Both the position numbers and the translations under genes were made by a program. From assembly GCA_902488815.1 (NCBI GenBank), contig CABTXP010000002.1, positions 23,789 through 87,788 on the forward strand: 64,000 nt of DNA, given 5' to 3'. This DNA is from an uncultured Eubacteriales bacterium. Its GTDB lineage: Bacteria > Bacillota > Clostridia > Tissierellales > Peptoniphilaceae. This document shows, piece by piece, positions 40,884 through 49,374 of the stretch (position 1 is its first letter; each line of letters opens with the position of its first letter). The notes beneath the pieces were generated by a model. The model searched no databases. It saw only the letters and a list, made by a program, of their open reading frames with translations, and had not been told where the DNA came from.

Positions 40884-41402
40884 ATGACAAATTCAAAAAC
40901 AAAAAAGTTGGCCATTGCAGGCGTCCTATGTGCCATTGCAGTTGTGGGAAGTTTATTTTCATTTCCCGTCTTCGGAAGTAAGTGTGCCCCCGTTCAACAC
41001 ATGATAAATATTTTGTGTGCCACACTATTAGGACCTCTCTACGGATTGGGAGTTGCCTTTGCCGCATCTCTACTTCGCAACTTACTTGGCATAGGAACAC
41101 TTATGGCATTTCCCGGCAGTATGTTCGGCGCCCTTTTATGCGGCCTTGTATATGCAAAGACAAAAAATATTTTTTGGACAATGGTGGGAGAAGTATTCGG
41201 CACCGGAATTTTAGGCGGCCTTTGTGCATACCCTGTTGCAATTTTATTTATGGGCAAAAGCACGGCAGGTCTCGCCTTCTATGTATACATTGTGCCCTTC
41301 TTAATCTCCACGGCAGTAGGAGCGATTATATCCGGAATAATTCTTTTAAATTTACAAAAATCGGGAGTTCTTAAAAATATTCAGGATTCCATAAATAAAT
41401 GA
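40884..41402 (+). CDS. thiW: Thiazole ECF transporter S component ThiW
   Basis: 172 aa with about five membrane helices. Matches the ThiW family: 'KLAIAGVLCAIAVVGSLFSFPV', 'CAPVQHMINILCATLLGPLYGLGVAF' and 'RNLLGIGTLMAFPGSMFGALLCGLVY'. ThiW is the substrate-binding part of an ECF importer thought to take up hydroxyethylthiazole. The shared energising ECF subunits are not in the window. It starts the thiamin salvage operon directly after the leader RNAs, with AAAGGAGAT before ATG, and the kinase for its substrate (thiM) follows. Confidence 0.93.
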   Translation: MTNSKTKKLAIAGVLCAIAVVGSLFSFPVFGSKCAPVQHMINILCATLLGPLYGLGVAFAASLLRNLLGIGTLMAFPGSMFGALLCGLVYAKTKNIFWTMVGEVFGTGILGGLCAYPVAILFMGKSTAGLAFYVYIVPFLISTAVGAIISGIILLNLQKSGVLKNIQDSINK

Positions 41403-41409
41403 GGTGCTT

Positions 41410-42231
41410 ATGTTTAAAGAAGTTTTTAAAAACGTGAGGGACACCTGCCCTTTAATTCACAACATAACAAATTATGTAACGGTAAATGACTGTGCAAATA
41501 TTTTAATTGCCTGCGGTGCATCGCCCATTATGGCTGACGATCCGGAAGAGGTTGCGGAAATAACGGAGCTGTGCCAAGGCTTAAATATAAATATCGGCAC
41601 ACTTAACTCACGGACAGTTACGTCAATGTTAAAGGCGGGCATACGTGCCAACGAGTTAACCCACCCGGTAGTCCTCGACCCTGTGGGAGCCGGAGCATCA
41701 AAGCTTAGAACCGAAACGGCCCTTAAACTTTTGGAGCAAATAAATTTTGCCGTGATACGCGGCAATGTTTCGGAGATAAAAACTTTGGCCATGGGGAAAG
41801 GCACCACCATGGGCGTGGATGCAAAAGCTTCGGACAAAATCACAAAAGATAATTTAGGCGAATACATTGCCTTTGCAAAAAGTTTTGCCGAAAAAACCGG
41901 AGCCGTCGTCGCCATGACGGGACCTGTGGACATAGTGGCAAATAATAAAACCGCCTACTGCATTTACAACGGAGAACCTGAAATGGCATCCGTCACAGGC
42001 ACAGGCTGTCAACTGTCGGCAATGGTGGCGGCTTTTGTGGCGGCAAACCCCGATAATGTTTTGGAAGCTGCGGCGGCTGCAACTGCTGCCATGGGTCTTG
42101 CAGGTGAGATTGCAAAGTCTCGCATGAAGGACATGGACGGCAACGCCACGTATAGAAACTACATTATAGATGCCGTTTACAACATGAAGGTCGAAATTTT
42201 GGAAGAAGGAATAAGGTATGAAGTGCGATAA
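41410..42231 (+). CDS. thiM: Hydroxyethylthiazole kinase
   Basis: 273 aa. 'CPLIHNITNYVTVNDCANILIACGASPIMADDPEEV' at the start, 'LDPVGAGASKLRTETA', 'VIRGNVSEI' and the ATP-site 'SVTGTGCQLSAMVAAF' with catalytic Cys. It phosphorylates the thiazole imported by ThiW. ATG 41410 is used, with GAGG 5 bases upstream. It overlaps thiE by 14 bases. Confidence 0.96.
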   Translation: MFKEVFKNVRDTCPLIHNITNYVTVNDCANILIACGASPIMADDPEEVAEITELCQGLNINIGTLNSRTVTSMLKAGIRANELTHPVVLDPVGAGASKLRTETALKLLEQINFAVIRGNVSEIKTLAMGKGTTMGVDAKASDKITKDNLGEYIAFAKSFAEKTGAVVAMTGPVDIVANNKTAYCIYNGEPEMASVTGTGCQLSAMVAAFVAANPDNVLEAAAAATAAMGLAGEIAKSRMKDMDGNATYRNYIIDAVYNMKVEILEEGIRYEVR

Positions 42232-42859
42232 AAAAACGATGTTGCTCTACGCAGTTACGGACAGAGCATGGGTGGGAAAGCAAACACTCTATGAGCAAGT
42301 TGAATCCGCTTTAAAAGGCGGCGTGACTTGTGTCCAACTGAGGGAAAAAAACCAAAGTGAAGAAGAATTTTTAAGAGAAGCTATAGAAATTTCATCTCTT
42401 TGCAAAAAATACAACGTGCCCTTTATCGTAAATGACAATGTGAAAATCGCCATAGAGTGTAATGCCACGGGAGTCCATGTGGGACAGGACGACTGTGAAG
42501 TCTCGGAAGTGCGAAAGCTTGTGGGCGATAAGATGATTGTCGGCGTATCGGCACACAATGTGGAAGAGGCAAAAAAAGCCGTGCCATCGGGAGCCGACTA
42601 CTTAGGCGTGGGAGCAGTATTTTCCACTTCGACAAAGGCGGACACAAATGTCCTTTCATTCGAAACTGTAAAGGCGATTTCAGACGCCGTGGACGTGCCC
42701 ATTGTTGCCATTGGCGGTATTAATAGAGATAACATTTTAAAACTTAAAGGCACGGGAGTGGACGGCGCTGCCATTGTAAGTGGAATTTTCTCCGCTGAAG
42801 ACATTGAATCGGAATGTAAAACTCTTAAAGCTTTGTCAGAGGAAATGGTAAATTCATGA
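42218..42859 (+). CDS. thiE: Thiamin-phosphate synthase
   Basis: 213 aa TIM barrel with 'CVQLREKN', 'PFIVNDNVKIAIECNATGVHVGQDD', 'IVGVSAHNVEEA', 'GADYLGVGAVFSTSTK' and 'VAIGGINRDN'. It joins HMP-PP and thiazole phosphate into thiamin phosphate. It is coupled to thiM by overlap and overlaps the HAD gene by 4 bases. Confidence 0.96.
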   Translation: MKCDKKTMLLYAVTDRAWVGKQTLYEQVESALKGGVTCVQLREKNQSEEEFLREAIEISSLCKKYNVPFIVNDNVKIAIECNATGVHVGQDDCEVSEVRKLVGDKMIVGVSAHNVEEAKKAVPSGADYLGVGAVFSTSTKADTNVLSFETVKAISDAVDVPIVAIGGINRDNILKLKGTGVDGAAIVSGIFSAEDIESECKTLKALSEEMVNS

Positions 42860-43500
42860 TAAAGTGTGCAATTTTTGACATTGACGGCACCATCTTCGAC
42901 ACAATGGAAGTGTGGGACAGTGTGGCAAAAATTTTTCTCACATCTTTAAATCGAAAGCCTAAGCCCGACTTAACCGACGTGATAAAAACCATGAGCCTTT
43001 ATCAGTCGGCGGAGTATTTGAAAAAAGAATACAGTTTAAGTCTTTCCATAGAAGAAATTATGGAAGGCATTAACAAAATCATTGAGAACTTTTACTTTTA
43101 CGAAGCCTTGCCGAAAGAAGGCGTTGTGAAATTTTTACAAGAGTTAAAGCACCGAGGCATTCACATTTGCATAGCCACGGCAACGGATCGCTACCTAATT
43201 GAAGCGGCCCTAAAAAGATGTGAGATGGAAAATTATTTTGAAAAAATATTTACCTGTACCGAAGTGGGACACGGCAAGGACGAACCGATTATTTACGAGG
43301 TCGCCGCAGAATATTTCAATGCAAATAAAGATGAGGCCATCGTCTTTGAAGACGCCTATCACGCAATTGAAACTGCAAAGAAGGCAGGCTTTGTTGTGGC
43401 GGGAGTATTTGACAAAAGCGAAACAAATCAATCCGAAATCCGCAATATGTCGGATTACTATATAGAGGATTTTCAAAATACGGTAGAAATTTTAAAGTGA
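42856..43500 (+). CDS. HAD-superfamily phosphatase in the thiamin operon
   Basis: 214 aa. HAD motif I DIDGTIFDTM, cap domain, motif II 'CIATATDRY', Lys region, motif IV 'AIVFEDAYHAIETAKKAG'. It resembles the beta-phosphoglucomutase/phosphatase subgroup. Embedded between thiE and thiD with a 4-base overlap at its start, it may remove phosphate from thiamin phosphate, HMP-P or a by-product. The exact substrate is inference. No thiL or thiN is in the window. Its stop codon lies in the first hairpin of the thiD leader. Confidence 0.85.
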   Translation: MIKCAIFDIDGTIFDTMEVWDSVAKIFLTSLNRKPKPDLTDVIKTMSLYQSAEYLKKEYSLSLSIEEIMEGINKIIENFYFYEALPKEGVVKFLQELKHRGIHICIATATDRYLIEAALKRCEMENYFEKIFTCTEVGHGKDEPIIYEVAAEYFNANKDEAIVFEDAYHAIETAKKAGFVVAGVFDKSETNQSEIRNMSDYYIEDFQNTVEILK

Positions 43501-43572
43501 GACAAAAGTCTCAAGGGGTACATTGGGGGCACCACCTTGTATCCCTATACAAAAAGTGCTGAGGAGGTAATT
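43498..43572 (+). ncRNA. Compact hairpin/pseudoknot leader of thiD-cytX
   Basis: Hairpin A: TGAGAC / GTCTCA (43498-43513), including the stop codon of the HAD gene. Hairpin B: GGGGTACA / TGTATCCC (43515-43522 with 43538-43545), an 8-bp stem with one G-U pair. Its loop can pair with the downstream tail in two exclusive ways: GCAC (43529-43532) with GTGC (43556-43559), or ACCACCT (43531-43537) with the Shine-Dalgarno AGGAGGT (43562-43568), with one mismatch. An A-rich linker (43546-43555) joins the parts. The layout is that of an H-type pseudoknot translation switch. Confidence 0.55.
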
Positions 43573-44385
43573 ATGAAAATGAAAACAGCATTGACCATTG
43601 CGGGAAGCGACAGCAGTGGAGGCGCCGGTATTCAGGCTGATATTAAAACCATGTGCATGAACGGTGTTTATGCAATGAGTGCCGTAACTGCACTTACTGC
43701 GCAAAACACAACCGGCGTGAGAGCTATTCAGGAATCGACACCTGAATTTTTGAAAGAACAAATTGATTCAATCTTTGAGGATATCTATCCCGACGCGGTA
43801 AAAATCGGCATGGTATCTTCAGCCGAATTAATAAGAGTGATAGCTGAAAGGCTTAGGTTTTACGAAGCAAAAAACATTGTAGTAGATCCGGTTATGGTTG
43901 CAACATCCGGCTCAACTCTTATGAAAACAGATGCAGTTGAAACTCTTATTGCAGAACTTCTCCCCATAGCAACAGTTGTTACTCCAAATATCCCCGAAGG
44001 AGAAATACTTTCAGGTATGAGCATCGACTCGGAAGATGCCATGGTTCGCGCGGCAAAAAAAATCGGAGACAGTTACAACTGCGCAGTCCTTTTAAAGGGC
44101 GGTCACAATATAAACGACGCAAATGATCTCCTCTACTCCAAGGGCGAACACACTTGGTTCAGAGGAGAGAGAATAGATAATCCCAACACCCACGGCACGG
44201 GATGCACCCTTTCAAGTGCTCTTGCATCAAATCTTGCCAAAGGCTTTTCATTAAACGAATCGGTAAAGAGAGCCAAGGACTACATCTCCCGCGCTCTTAA
44301 AGCGCAACTTAATTTAGGCAAAGGCTCGGGACCTATGGCACACAACTTTGACCTTACAGGCGAGTTTTCAAAGGAGAAAGAGTAG
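43573..44385 (+). CDS. thiD: Hydroxymethylpyrimidine/phosphomethylpyrimidine kinase
   Basis: 270 aa ribokinase-fold enzyme. 'TIAGSDSSGGAGIQADIKT' at the start, 'VVDPVMVATSGSTLM', 'VVTPNIPEGEIL', 'LLKGGH' and 'NTHGTGCTLSSALASNLAKG'. It phosphorylates HMP twice to HMP-PP for ThiE. ATG 43573 is used because GAGGAGGT lies just upstream and is part of the leader structure; a longer reading would translate the hairpin. Followed one base later by cytX. Confidence 0.97.
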   Translation: MKMKTALTIAGSDSSGGAGIQADIKTMCMNGVYAMSAVTALTAQNTTGVRAIQESTPEFLKEQIDSIFEDIYPDAVKIGMVSSAELIRVIAERLRFYEAKNIVVDPVMVATSGSTLMKTDAVETLIAELLPIATVVTPNIPEGEILSGMSIDSEDAMVRAAKKIGDSYNCAVLLKGGHNINDANDLLYSKGEHTWFRGERIDNPNTHGTGCTLSSALASNLAKGFSLNESVKRAKDYISRALKAQLNLGKGSGPMAHNFDLTGEFSKEKE

Positions 44386-44386
44386 T

Positions 44387-45550
44387 ATGGAAGAACGTAG
44401 AACTACCGTCTTTGAAAACGGATTAATATGGTTCGGTGCCGCAGTCTCCATCGCGGAGATCATGACAGGCACCTATTTCGCGCCCTTGGGCTTTTCAAAA
44501 GGTCTCTTGGCGATATTTATCGGCCACGTAATCGGATGTATCATGCTCTTTTTGTCAGGACTTATTGGAGGCAAGGCACGTAAGAGCGCCATGGAATCAA
44601 CTAAGATGAGCTTCGGACACAAAGGCGCCCTTTTCTTTTCAATGTTAAATATAGTTCAGCTCATAGGCTGGACTGCAATAATGATTTTTGACGGCGCACT
44701 TGCCGTAAACGGAATTTTTAATATAGGCAACTGGATATGGTGTTTAATAATCGGCGTTTTAATAATCATCTGGATATTAATCGGCATTGAACACTTGGGC
44801 AAATTAAATACCGTGGCAATGACTGCCCTCTTTGTTTTGACAATAATATTAAGCTTTATAATTTTCGGCAAGGGAAATGTACTTAACGTAAGCAGTGAAG
44901 GCATAACCTTCGGCGCAGCTGTAGAACTGTCCGTGGCAATGCCCCTCTCGTGGCTGCCACTTATCAGCGACTACACACGCGAAGCGGAAAAACCTTTTAA
45001 GGCGACGGCGGTAAGTGCTCTTACCTACGGCATAGTTAGTATGTGGATGTATGTAATAGGAATGGGCGCCGCAATTTTTACGGCGGAAATGGACATAGCG
45101 CAAATAATGTTAAAGGCGGGCCTTGGCATCGGAGGACTTTTAATAGTAGTCTTCTCAACAGTAACGACTACCTTCCTTGACGCCTACTCGGCAGGTATAT
45201 CAAGTGAGTCTTTGTCCAAAAAAATTAACGGCACAAAGTTTGCCATAGCCGTGGCGATTATAGGCACGGTGGGAGCCATTACACTTCCCTTGCATGACAT
45301 TACAAACTTCCTGTACTTTATAGGATCCGTATTCGCCCCTATGATTGCAATACAAATTGCCGACTTCTTTATTTTAAAAAAGAACACGGAAGAGCTTTCA
45401 TTTAACGCACAAAATCTTATTATATGGCTCATAGGCTTTGTGGTCTATCGCCTTTTGATGAAAGTGGACATAGTAATCGGCAACACATTACCCGACATGA
45501 TCATCACAATCATAATCTGTGTTATAGCTAATAAATTAAATAAGAAGTGA
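44387..45550 (+). CDS. cytX: CytX-type hydroxymethylpyrimidine permease (NCS1)
   Basis: 387 aa with about ten to twelve membrane helices of the cytosine/purine permease family: 'NGLIWFGAAVSIAEIMTGTYFAPLGFSKG', 'HVIGCIMLFLSGLIGGKARKSAMESTKMSFG' and 'LSVAMPLSWLPLISDYTREAEKP'. The CytX subgroup is predicted to import HMP, which fits its place right after thiD. ATG 44387 is preceded by GGAGAAAG. Last gene of the thiamin operon, followed by a terminator. Confidence 0.92.
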   Translation: MEERRTTVFENGLIWFGAAVSIAEIMTGTYFAPLGFSKGLLAIFIGHVIGCIMLFLSGLIGGKARKSAMESTKMSFGHKGALFFSMLNIVQLIGWTAIMIFDGALAVNGIFNIGNWIWCLIIGVLIIIWILIGIEHLGKLNTVAMTALFVLTIILSFIIFGKGNVLNVSSEGITFGAAVELSVAMPLSWLPLISDYTREAEKPFKATAVSALTYGIVSMWMYVIGMGAAIFTAEMDIAQIMLKAGLGIGGLLIVVFSTVTTTFLDAYSAGISSESLSKKINGTKFAIAVAIIGTVGAITLPLHDITNFLYFIGSVFAPMIAIQIADFFILKKNTEELSFNAQNLIIWLIGFVVYRLLMKVDIVIGNTLPDMIITIIICVIANKLNKK

Positions 45551-45561
45551 CAAACTAAAAA

Positions 45562-45590
45562 AAGACACCTTACGGTGTCATTTTTTTATT
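45562..45590. terminator. Bidirectional terminator (cytX / ileS)
   Basis: GACACC / GGTGTC stem with a 4-base loop (45564-45579), A run before and ATTTTTTT after. Confidence 0.88.
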
Positions 45591-45592
45591 GC

Positions 45593-48500
45593 TTATAGCT
45601 TTTCAACTTTTATTTTTATTTCGTGGCCGTTTAGGTCTTGGGCTTCTCCTTCAACCTTCGCTTCCGTTACTTTATCTGCAAGTGATTCCGCCTTTATGTG
45701 TTCTACGTTTTTCATCAATGCATCGGTAACTTCTTTTGACGTTTCAAATTCAATTGACACGTGGTCGAGGACGTCAAAGTCTTTTGCCTTTCTAAGTTGT
45801 TGTATCTTGGATATAAATTCTCTTACATAACCTTCTTCTATAAGTTCAGGTGTAAGTGTCTCATCCAATATTACAAAGAGATTGTTTTCCATCATTACGT
45901 CAAAGCCTTCCTTGGCATTTATTGTAACCAAGATGTGGTCCTTTGTAATGTCATATGTCTTATCTCCAAGTTGTACTTCAACCTTGCCTTGTGCTTCAAT
46001 GTTGTCAAGTATATCTTTGGCATTATTTGTTTGAAGATATTTTGTAAAGCCTTTTATGTCTGAACCTAATTCCGGTCCTGCAACTCTGAAGTTGGGCTTT
46101 AAGTTGTAGTCCATAAACTTGGACAAGTCTTTTTCAAAGACTACATTCTTTACGTTAAGCTCTTCTTTAATTAGCTCTTCAAGGCCTTTTAATGTCTCTT
46201 TGTACTTGCCGTCTATAACTACTTCTTTAAGGGGTTGACGTACCTTTATCTTTGCATTTTCTCTTGAAGCTCTGCCTAGTGTTACAAGGTTTCTCACAAG
46301 TTCCATTCTCTCTTCAAGCTTTTCGTCAATTAAAGACTCGTCGCACACAGGATAGTATTCCAAGTGAACGCTTGTCCCCCCGACCAATTTTTGGTAAAGT
46401 TCTTCAGCTATAAATGGAACTATGGGAGCGATAAGTTTAACCAGCCCTACAAGCACTTCGTAGGTGGTGTTGTATACACTCTTCTTGTCTTCGTCTTGCT
46501 CCGTCTTCCAAAATCTTCTTCTGTTTCTTCTAATGTACCAGTTGGAAAGGTCTTCTATTACAAAGTCTTGTATTTCTCTTACAACCTTTGTCACTTCAAA
46601 GTTATCCAAGTCGTTAGTTACATTTTTTACAAGGTTGTTGTATCTTGAAAGGAGCCACTTGTCAATTTCGTCTCTCTTTTCATAGGGCACGTTAAATTCT
46701 CTCGGGTCAATGTTGTCTGTCGATGCATATAGTGAGAAGAAGTTGTATATATTTCTAAGTCCGCGGAAGAATTTGGACTCGATTTCTCTCAGTCCGTCTT
46801 CGTCAAACTTGGTAGGTATCCAAGGCGGTGATACATATATTAGGTACCATCTCACTACGTCGGCGCCGTATTTGTCAAAGAGCATGATGGGGTTAACTGT
46901 GTTGCCCCTGGTCTTACTCATTTTCTTGCCGAATTTATCAAGTATTAAGTCGTTTACAAGTACGTTCTTGTAAGGACTTTGCTTTTTAATATAGGATGCG
47001 ATTGCAATTAAAGAGTAGAACCAACCTCTCGTTTGGTCGATACCTTCGTTGACAAAATCAGCAGGGAACAACTCGTCAAAGTCGTCCTTGTGTTCAAAGG
47101 GATAGTGCCATTGTGCAAAGGGCATTGCTCCCGAGTCGAACCACACGTCGATTACGTCTTTTTCTCTCTCCATTATGCCGCCGCACTTGTCACACTTAAT
47201 GTGTACATTGTCCACATATGGTCTGTGAAGTTCTATGTCTTCGGAGATATCTTCTATGGCTCTTTCTTTTAATTCTTTTCTTGAGCCAACACTTGTGGTG
47301 TGACCGCAGGAGCACTTCCAAATTGGAAGAGGTGTGCCCCAGTATCTGGATCTTGAAATTGCCCAGTCATTTAAATTTTCAAGCCAGTTGCCGAATCTCT
47401 TTTCTCCCACGTGATCCGGGAACCAATTTACATCCTTGTTGTACTTAACCATGTCGTCCTTGTACTTTGTAACTTCAATGTACCAAGACGGGTGTGCGTA
47501 GTAAATTAAAGGAGTGTGACATCTCCAGCAGTGAGGATAGTTGTGAAGCATCTTTTGTGATGAGAAGAGAAGTCCGTTTTCTTTCAAGTATTGAATTACA
47601 TCGGGATCCGCATCTATTACAAATTTTCCAACCCATGGAGTGTCGGTGTACTTACCTTCTTCATCTACAGGATTAACTACAGGCAAATTATATCTTCTGC
47701 CGGTGTTGTAGTCGTCTTCCCCGAAAGCAGGTGCCGTGTGTACTATGCCCGTACCGTCTTCAACTGTTACATAGTCGGCGGTGGTCACGTAGAAAGCTTT
47801 TTTGTCAGGCTTAATGAAGGGCATGAGTTGTTCGTATTCCATGTACTCCATGTCCTTGCCCTTCATCTCTTCTACAATTTCAAATTCCCTGTCCTTCATA
47901 ACTTGTTTTGCCAAGTTCTTTGCCATGTAGTAGTATTCGGTGTCACCTTCGTAGGTGTGCTTTACCTTTACATAGTCTATGTCGGGAGATACGGTTAAAG
48001 ATACGTTTGAGGCAAGTGTCCAAGGAGTTGTGGTCCATGCCAAAAAGTATTCATTGTCCGTGTCTTTCTTTTTAAATTTAACAGTGACTGTCTGTGTCTT
48101 TATTTCTTCATAGCCTTGAGCTACTTCGTGAGATGCAAGACCTGTGCCGCAGCGCGGGCAGTATGGAAGTATCTTGTGACCTTCATATACCAAGCCGTCT
48201 TTAAACATTGAATTTAAAATCCACCACACCGTTTCGATGTAGTCATTGTTAAGCGTGACATAGGGATGGTCAAGGTCGATTAAATATCCCATTCGCCTTG
48301 TCATTTCACGCCATTCTTTTTCATATTCAAATACGGATTCCTTACATTGTTTGTTAAACTTTTCCACGCCGTACTTTTCAATGTCGTGTTTGCTTTCAAG
48401 GCCCAATTTCTTTTCAACTTCAATTTCAACAGGCAGTCCGTGTGTATCCCAGCCTGCTTTTCTCTTTACTTGATAGCCTTGCATAGTCTTGTATCTGCAT

Positions 48501-48706
48501 GTCATGTCCTTTAATGTTCTCGCCATAACGTGGTGTATGCCGGGCTTGCCGTTTGCAGTGGGAGGTCCTTCATAGAAGACATATTTCTTCTCAGGATCCC
48601 TCTCTGTAATTGACTTGTGTAAAAGGTCAATGTCGTCCCAATACTTTGAGATCTCACCTTCCCTCACACTTACATTTTCTTTTGATAAATTTTCAAATTT
48701 TTGCAT
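45593..48706 (-). CDS. ileS: Isoleucyl-tRNA synthetase
   Basis: 1037 aa. Class I signatures: the HIGH equivalent in 'GPPTANGKPGIHHVMART' and KMSKTRGN, plus the editing domain and the zinc-binding cysteines in 'CSCGHT' and 'IKCDKCGG' in the mid part. The domain order and length fit the eukaryotic-like (IleS type 2) enzymes, often linked to mupirocin resistance; that is inference from size and from the internal location of the cysteines. ATG 48706 is used (AGGAGTGA upstream). Controlled by an Ile T-box. Confidence 0.95.
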   Translation of the reverse strand: MQKFENLSKENVSVREGEISKYWDDIDLLHKSITERDPEKKYVFYEGPPTANGKPGIHHVMARTLKDMTCRYKTMQGYQVKRKAGWDTHGLPVEIEVEKKLGLESKHDIEKYGVEKFNKQCKESVFEYEKEWREMTRRMGYLIDLDHPYVTLNNDYIETVWWILNSMFKDGLVYEGHKILPYCPRCGTGLASHEVAQGYEEIKTQTVTVKFKKKDTDNEYFLAWTTTPWTLASNVSLTVSPDIDYVKVKHTYEGDTEYYYMAKNLAKQVMKDREFEIVEEMKGKDMEYMEYEQLMPFIKPDKKAFYVTTADYVTVEDGTGIVHTAPAFGEDDYNTGRRYNLPVVNPVDEEGKYTDTPWVGKFVIDADPDVIQYLKENGLLFSSQKMLHNYPHCWRCHTPLIYYAHPSWYIEVTKYKDDMVKYNKDVNWFPDHVGEKRFGNWLENLNDWAISRSRYWGTPLPIWKCSCGHTTSVGSRKELKERAIEDISEDIELHRPYVDNVHIKCDKCGGIMEREKDVIDVWFDSGAMPFAQWHYPFEHKDDFDELFPADFVNEGIDQTRGWFYSLIAIASYIKKQSPYKNVLVNDLILDKFGKKMSKTRGNTVNPIMLFDKYGADVVRWYLIYVSPPWIPTKFDEDGLREIESKFFRGLRNIYNFFSLYASTDNIDPREFNVPYEKRDEIDKWLLSRYNNLVKNVTNDLDNFEVTKVVREIQDFVIEDLSNWYIRRNRRRFWKTEQDEDKKSVYNTTYEVLVGLVKLIAPIVPFIAEELYQKLVGGTSVHLEYYPVCDESLIDEKLEERMELVRNLVTLGRASRENAKIKVRQPLKEVVIDGKYKETLKGLEELIKEELNVKNVVFEKDLSKFMDYNLKPNFRVAGPELGSDIKGFTKYLQTNNAKDILDNIEAQGKVEVQLGDKTYDITKDHILVTINAKEGFDVMMENNLFVILDETLTPELIEEGYVREFISKIQQLRKAKDFDVLDHVSIEFETSKEVTDALMKNVEHIKAESLADKVTEAKVEGEAQDLNGHEIKIKVEKL

Positions 48707-48721
48707 TTCTTCACTCCTATA

Positions 48722-48922
48722 AAAAAATCCCCTGAGCTTATGCTCAAGGGACGAATAAACCGTGGTACCACCCAAGTTCCGAAAAAATTTCGCTCTTTAG
48801 ACTATAAGGCGTCACCCCATGGCATTACCCATGACAAAAAAAGTGATCTAAGCGAACACTGTCTTTGAGTTTTCACCAACCACTCTATCTCTTTAGACAA
48901 AATTTTCGCTCCGTCTTTTTAT
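48722..48922 (-). ncRNA. T-box leader of ileS, specifier AUC
   Basis: Minus strand: stem I with AGAGATAGAGTGG, specifier ATC (48847-48845) followed by ACTT, T-box core GGGTGGTACCACGG (48774-48761), then terminator GTCCCTTGAGC / GCTCAGGGGA with seven T (48752-48721). Uncharged tRNA-Ile allows read-through. No clear promoter is visible between rrf2 and this leader, so the start may lie inside rrf2 or further upstream. Confidence 0.9.
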
Positions 48923-48925
48923 AAG

Positions 48926-49339
48926 TTATATAAATTCATTCAGCGTTGAATCTTTTAAATTTTTAATAATAGCGGACTGTAATTCACCAAGCTTCACATG
49001 AAACTTACAATGACCCATAGCATCTACACATTCGTTCTTGGTGCAGTATGGATTTTGTCCGTCTAAGCATCTGTTAATGACTATGGGGCCGTCAATAGCC
49101 GTTACGACTTCGTAAAGGTTTATGTCTTTCGGGTCTTTACACAGTCTGTAGCCCCCTGCCGCGCCTCTTTTAGCTTCAGTAATTCCCGCCAAGTTTAATT
49201 TTCTCAAAATTCTCAGTGTAAATCTTAAGGGAACTTGTTCTTCTTCAGAAATTAATGATGCAGGCACTACATCCTCATCGGATCTTGCCAGATTGCCCAC
49301 TATTCTCAAGGAATAGTCTACTTCTCTTGTTATTCTCAT
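48926..49339 (-). CDS. Rrf2-family transcription regulator with four cysteines
   Basis: 137 aa. Rrf2 winged helix ('YSLRIVGNLAR', 'ISEEEQVPLRFTLRILRKLNLAGI', 'AKRGAAGGYRLCKDP', 'LYEVVTAIDGPI'), then a cysteine cluster NRCLDGQNPYC...CVDAMGHC (C-x7-C-x4-C-x6-C) where IscR/NsrR carry an Fe-S cluster. It probably senses redox state or iron-sulfur supply. The targets are unknown. RBS AGGTGATATT-ATG. It lies between the SAF-domain gene and ileS. Confidence 0.93.
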   Translation of the reverse strand: MRITREVDYSLRIVGNLARSDEDVVPASLISEEEQVPLRFTLRILRKLNLAGITEAKRGAAGGYRLCKDPKDINLYEVVTAIDGPIVINRCLDGQNPYCTKNECVDAMGHCKFHVKLGELQSAIIKNLKDSTLNEFI

Positions 49340-49374
49340 AATATCACCTAATCATTCTATTATATGGAAAACAT

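Noticed and set aside
43500..43575. A second TPP riboswitch in front of thiD
   Set aside because: GCTGAGG resembles the CTGAGA strand, but the whole pyrophosphate-binding half is missing because thiD starts right after it.
48707..48775. Extended IleS N terminus
   Set aside because: It would read through the T-box antiterminator and terminator. ATG 48706 with AGGAGTGA is the natural start.
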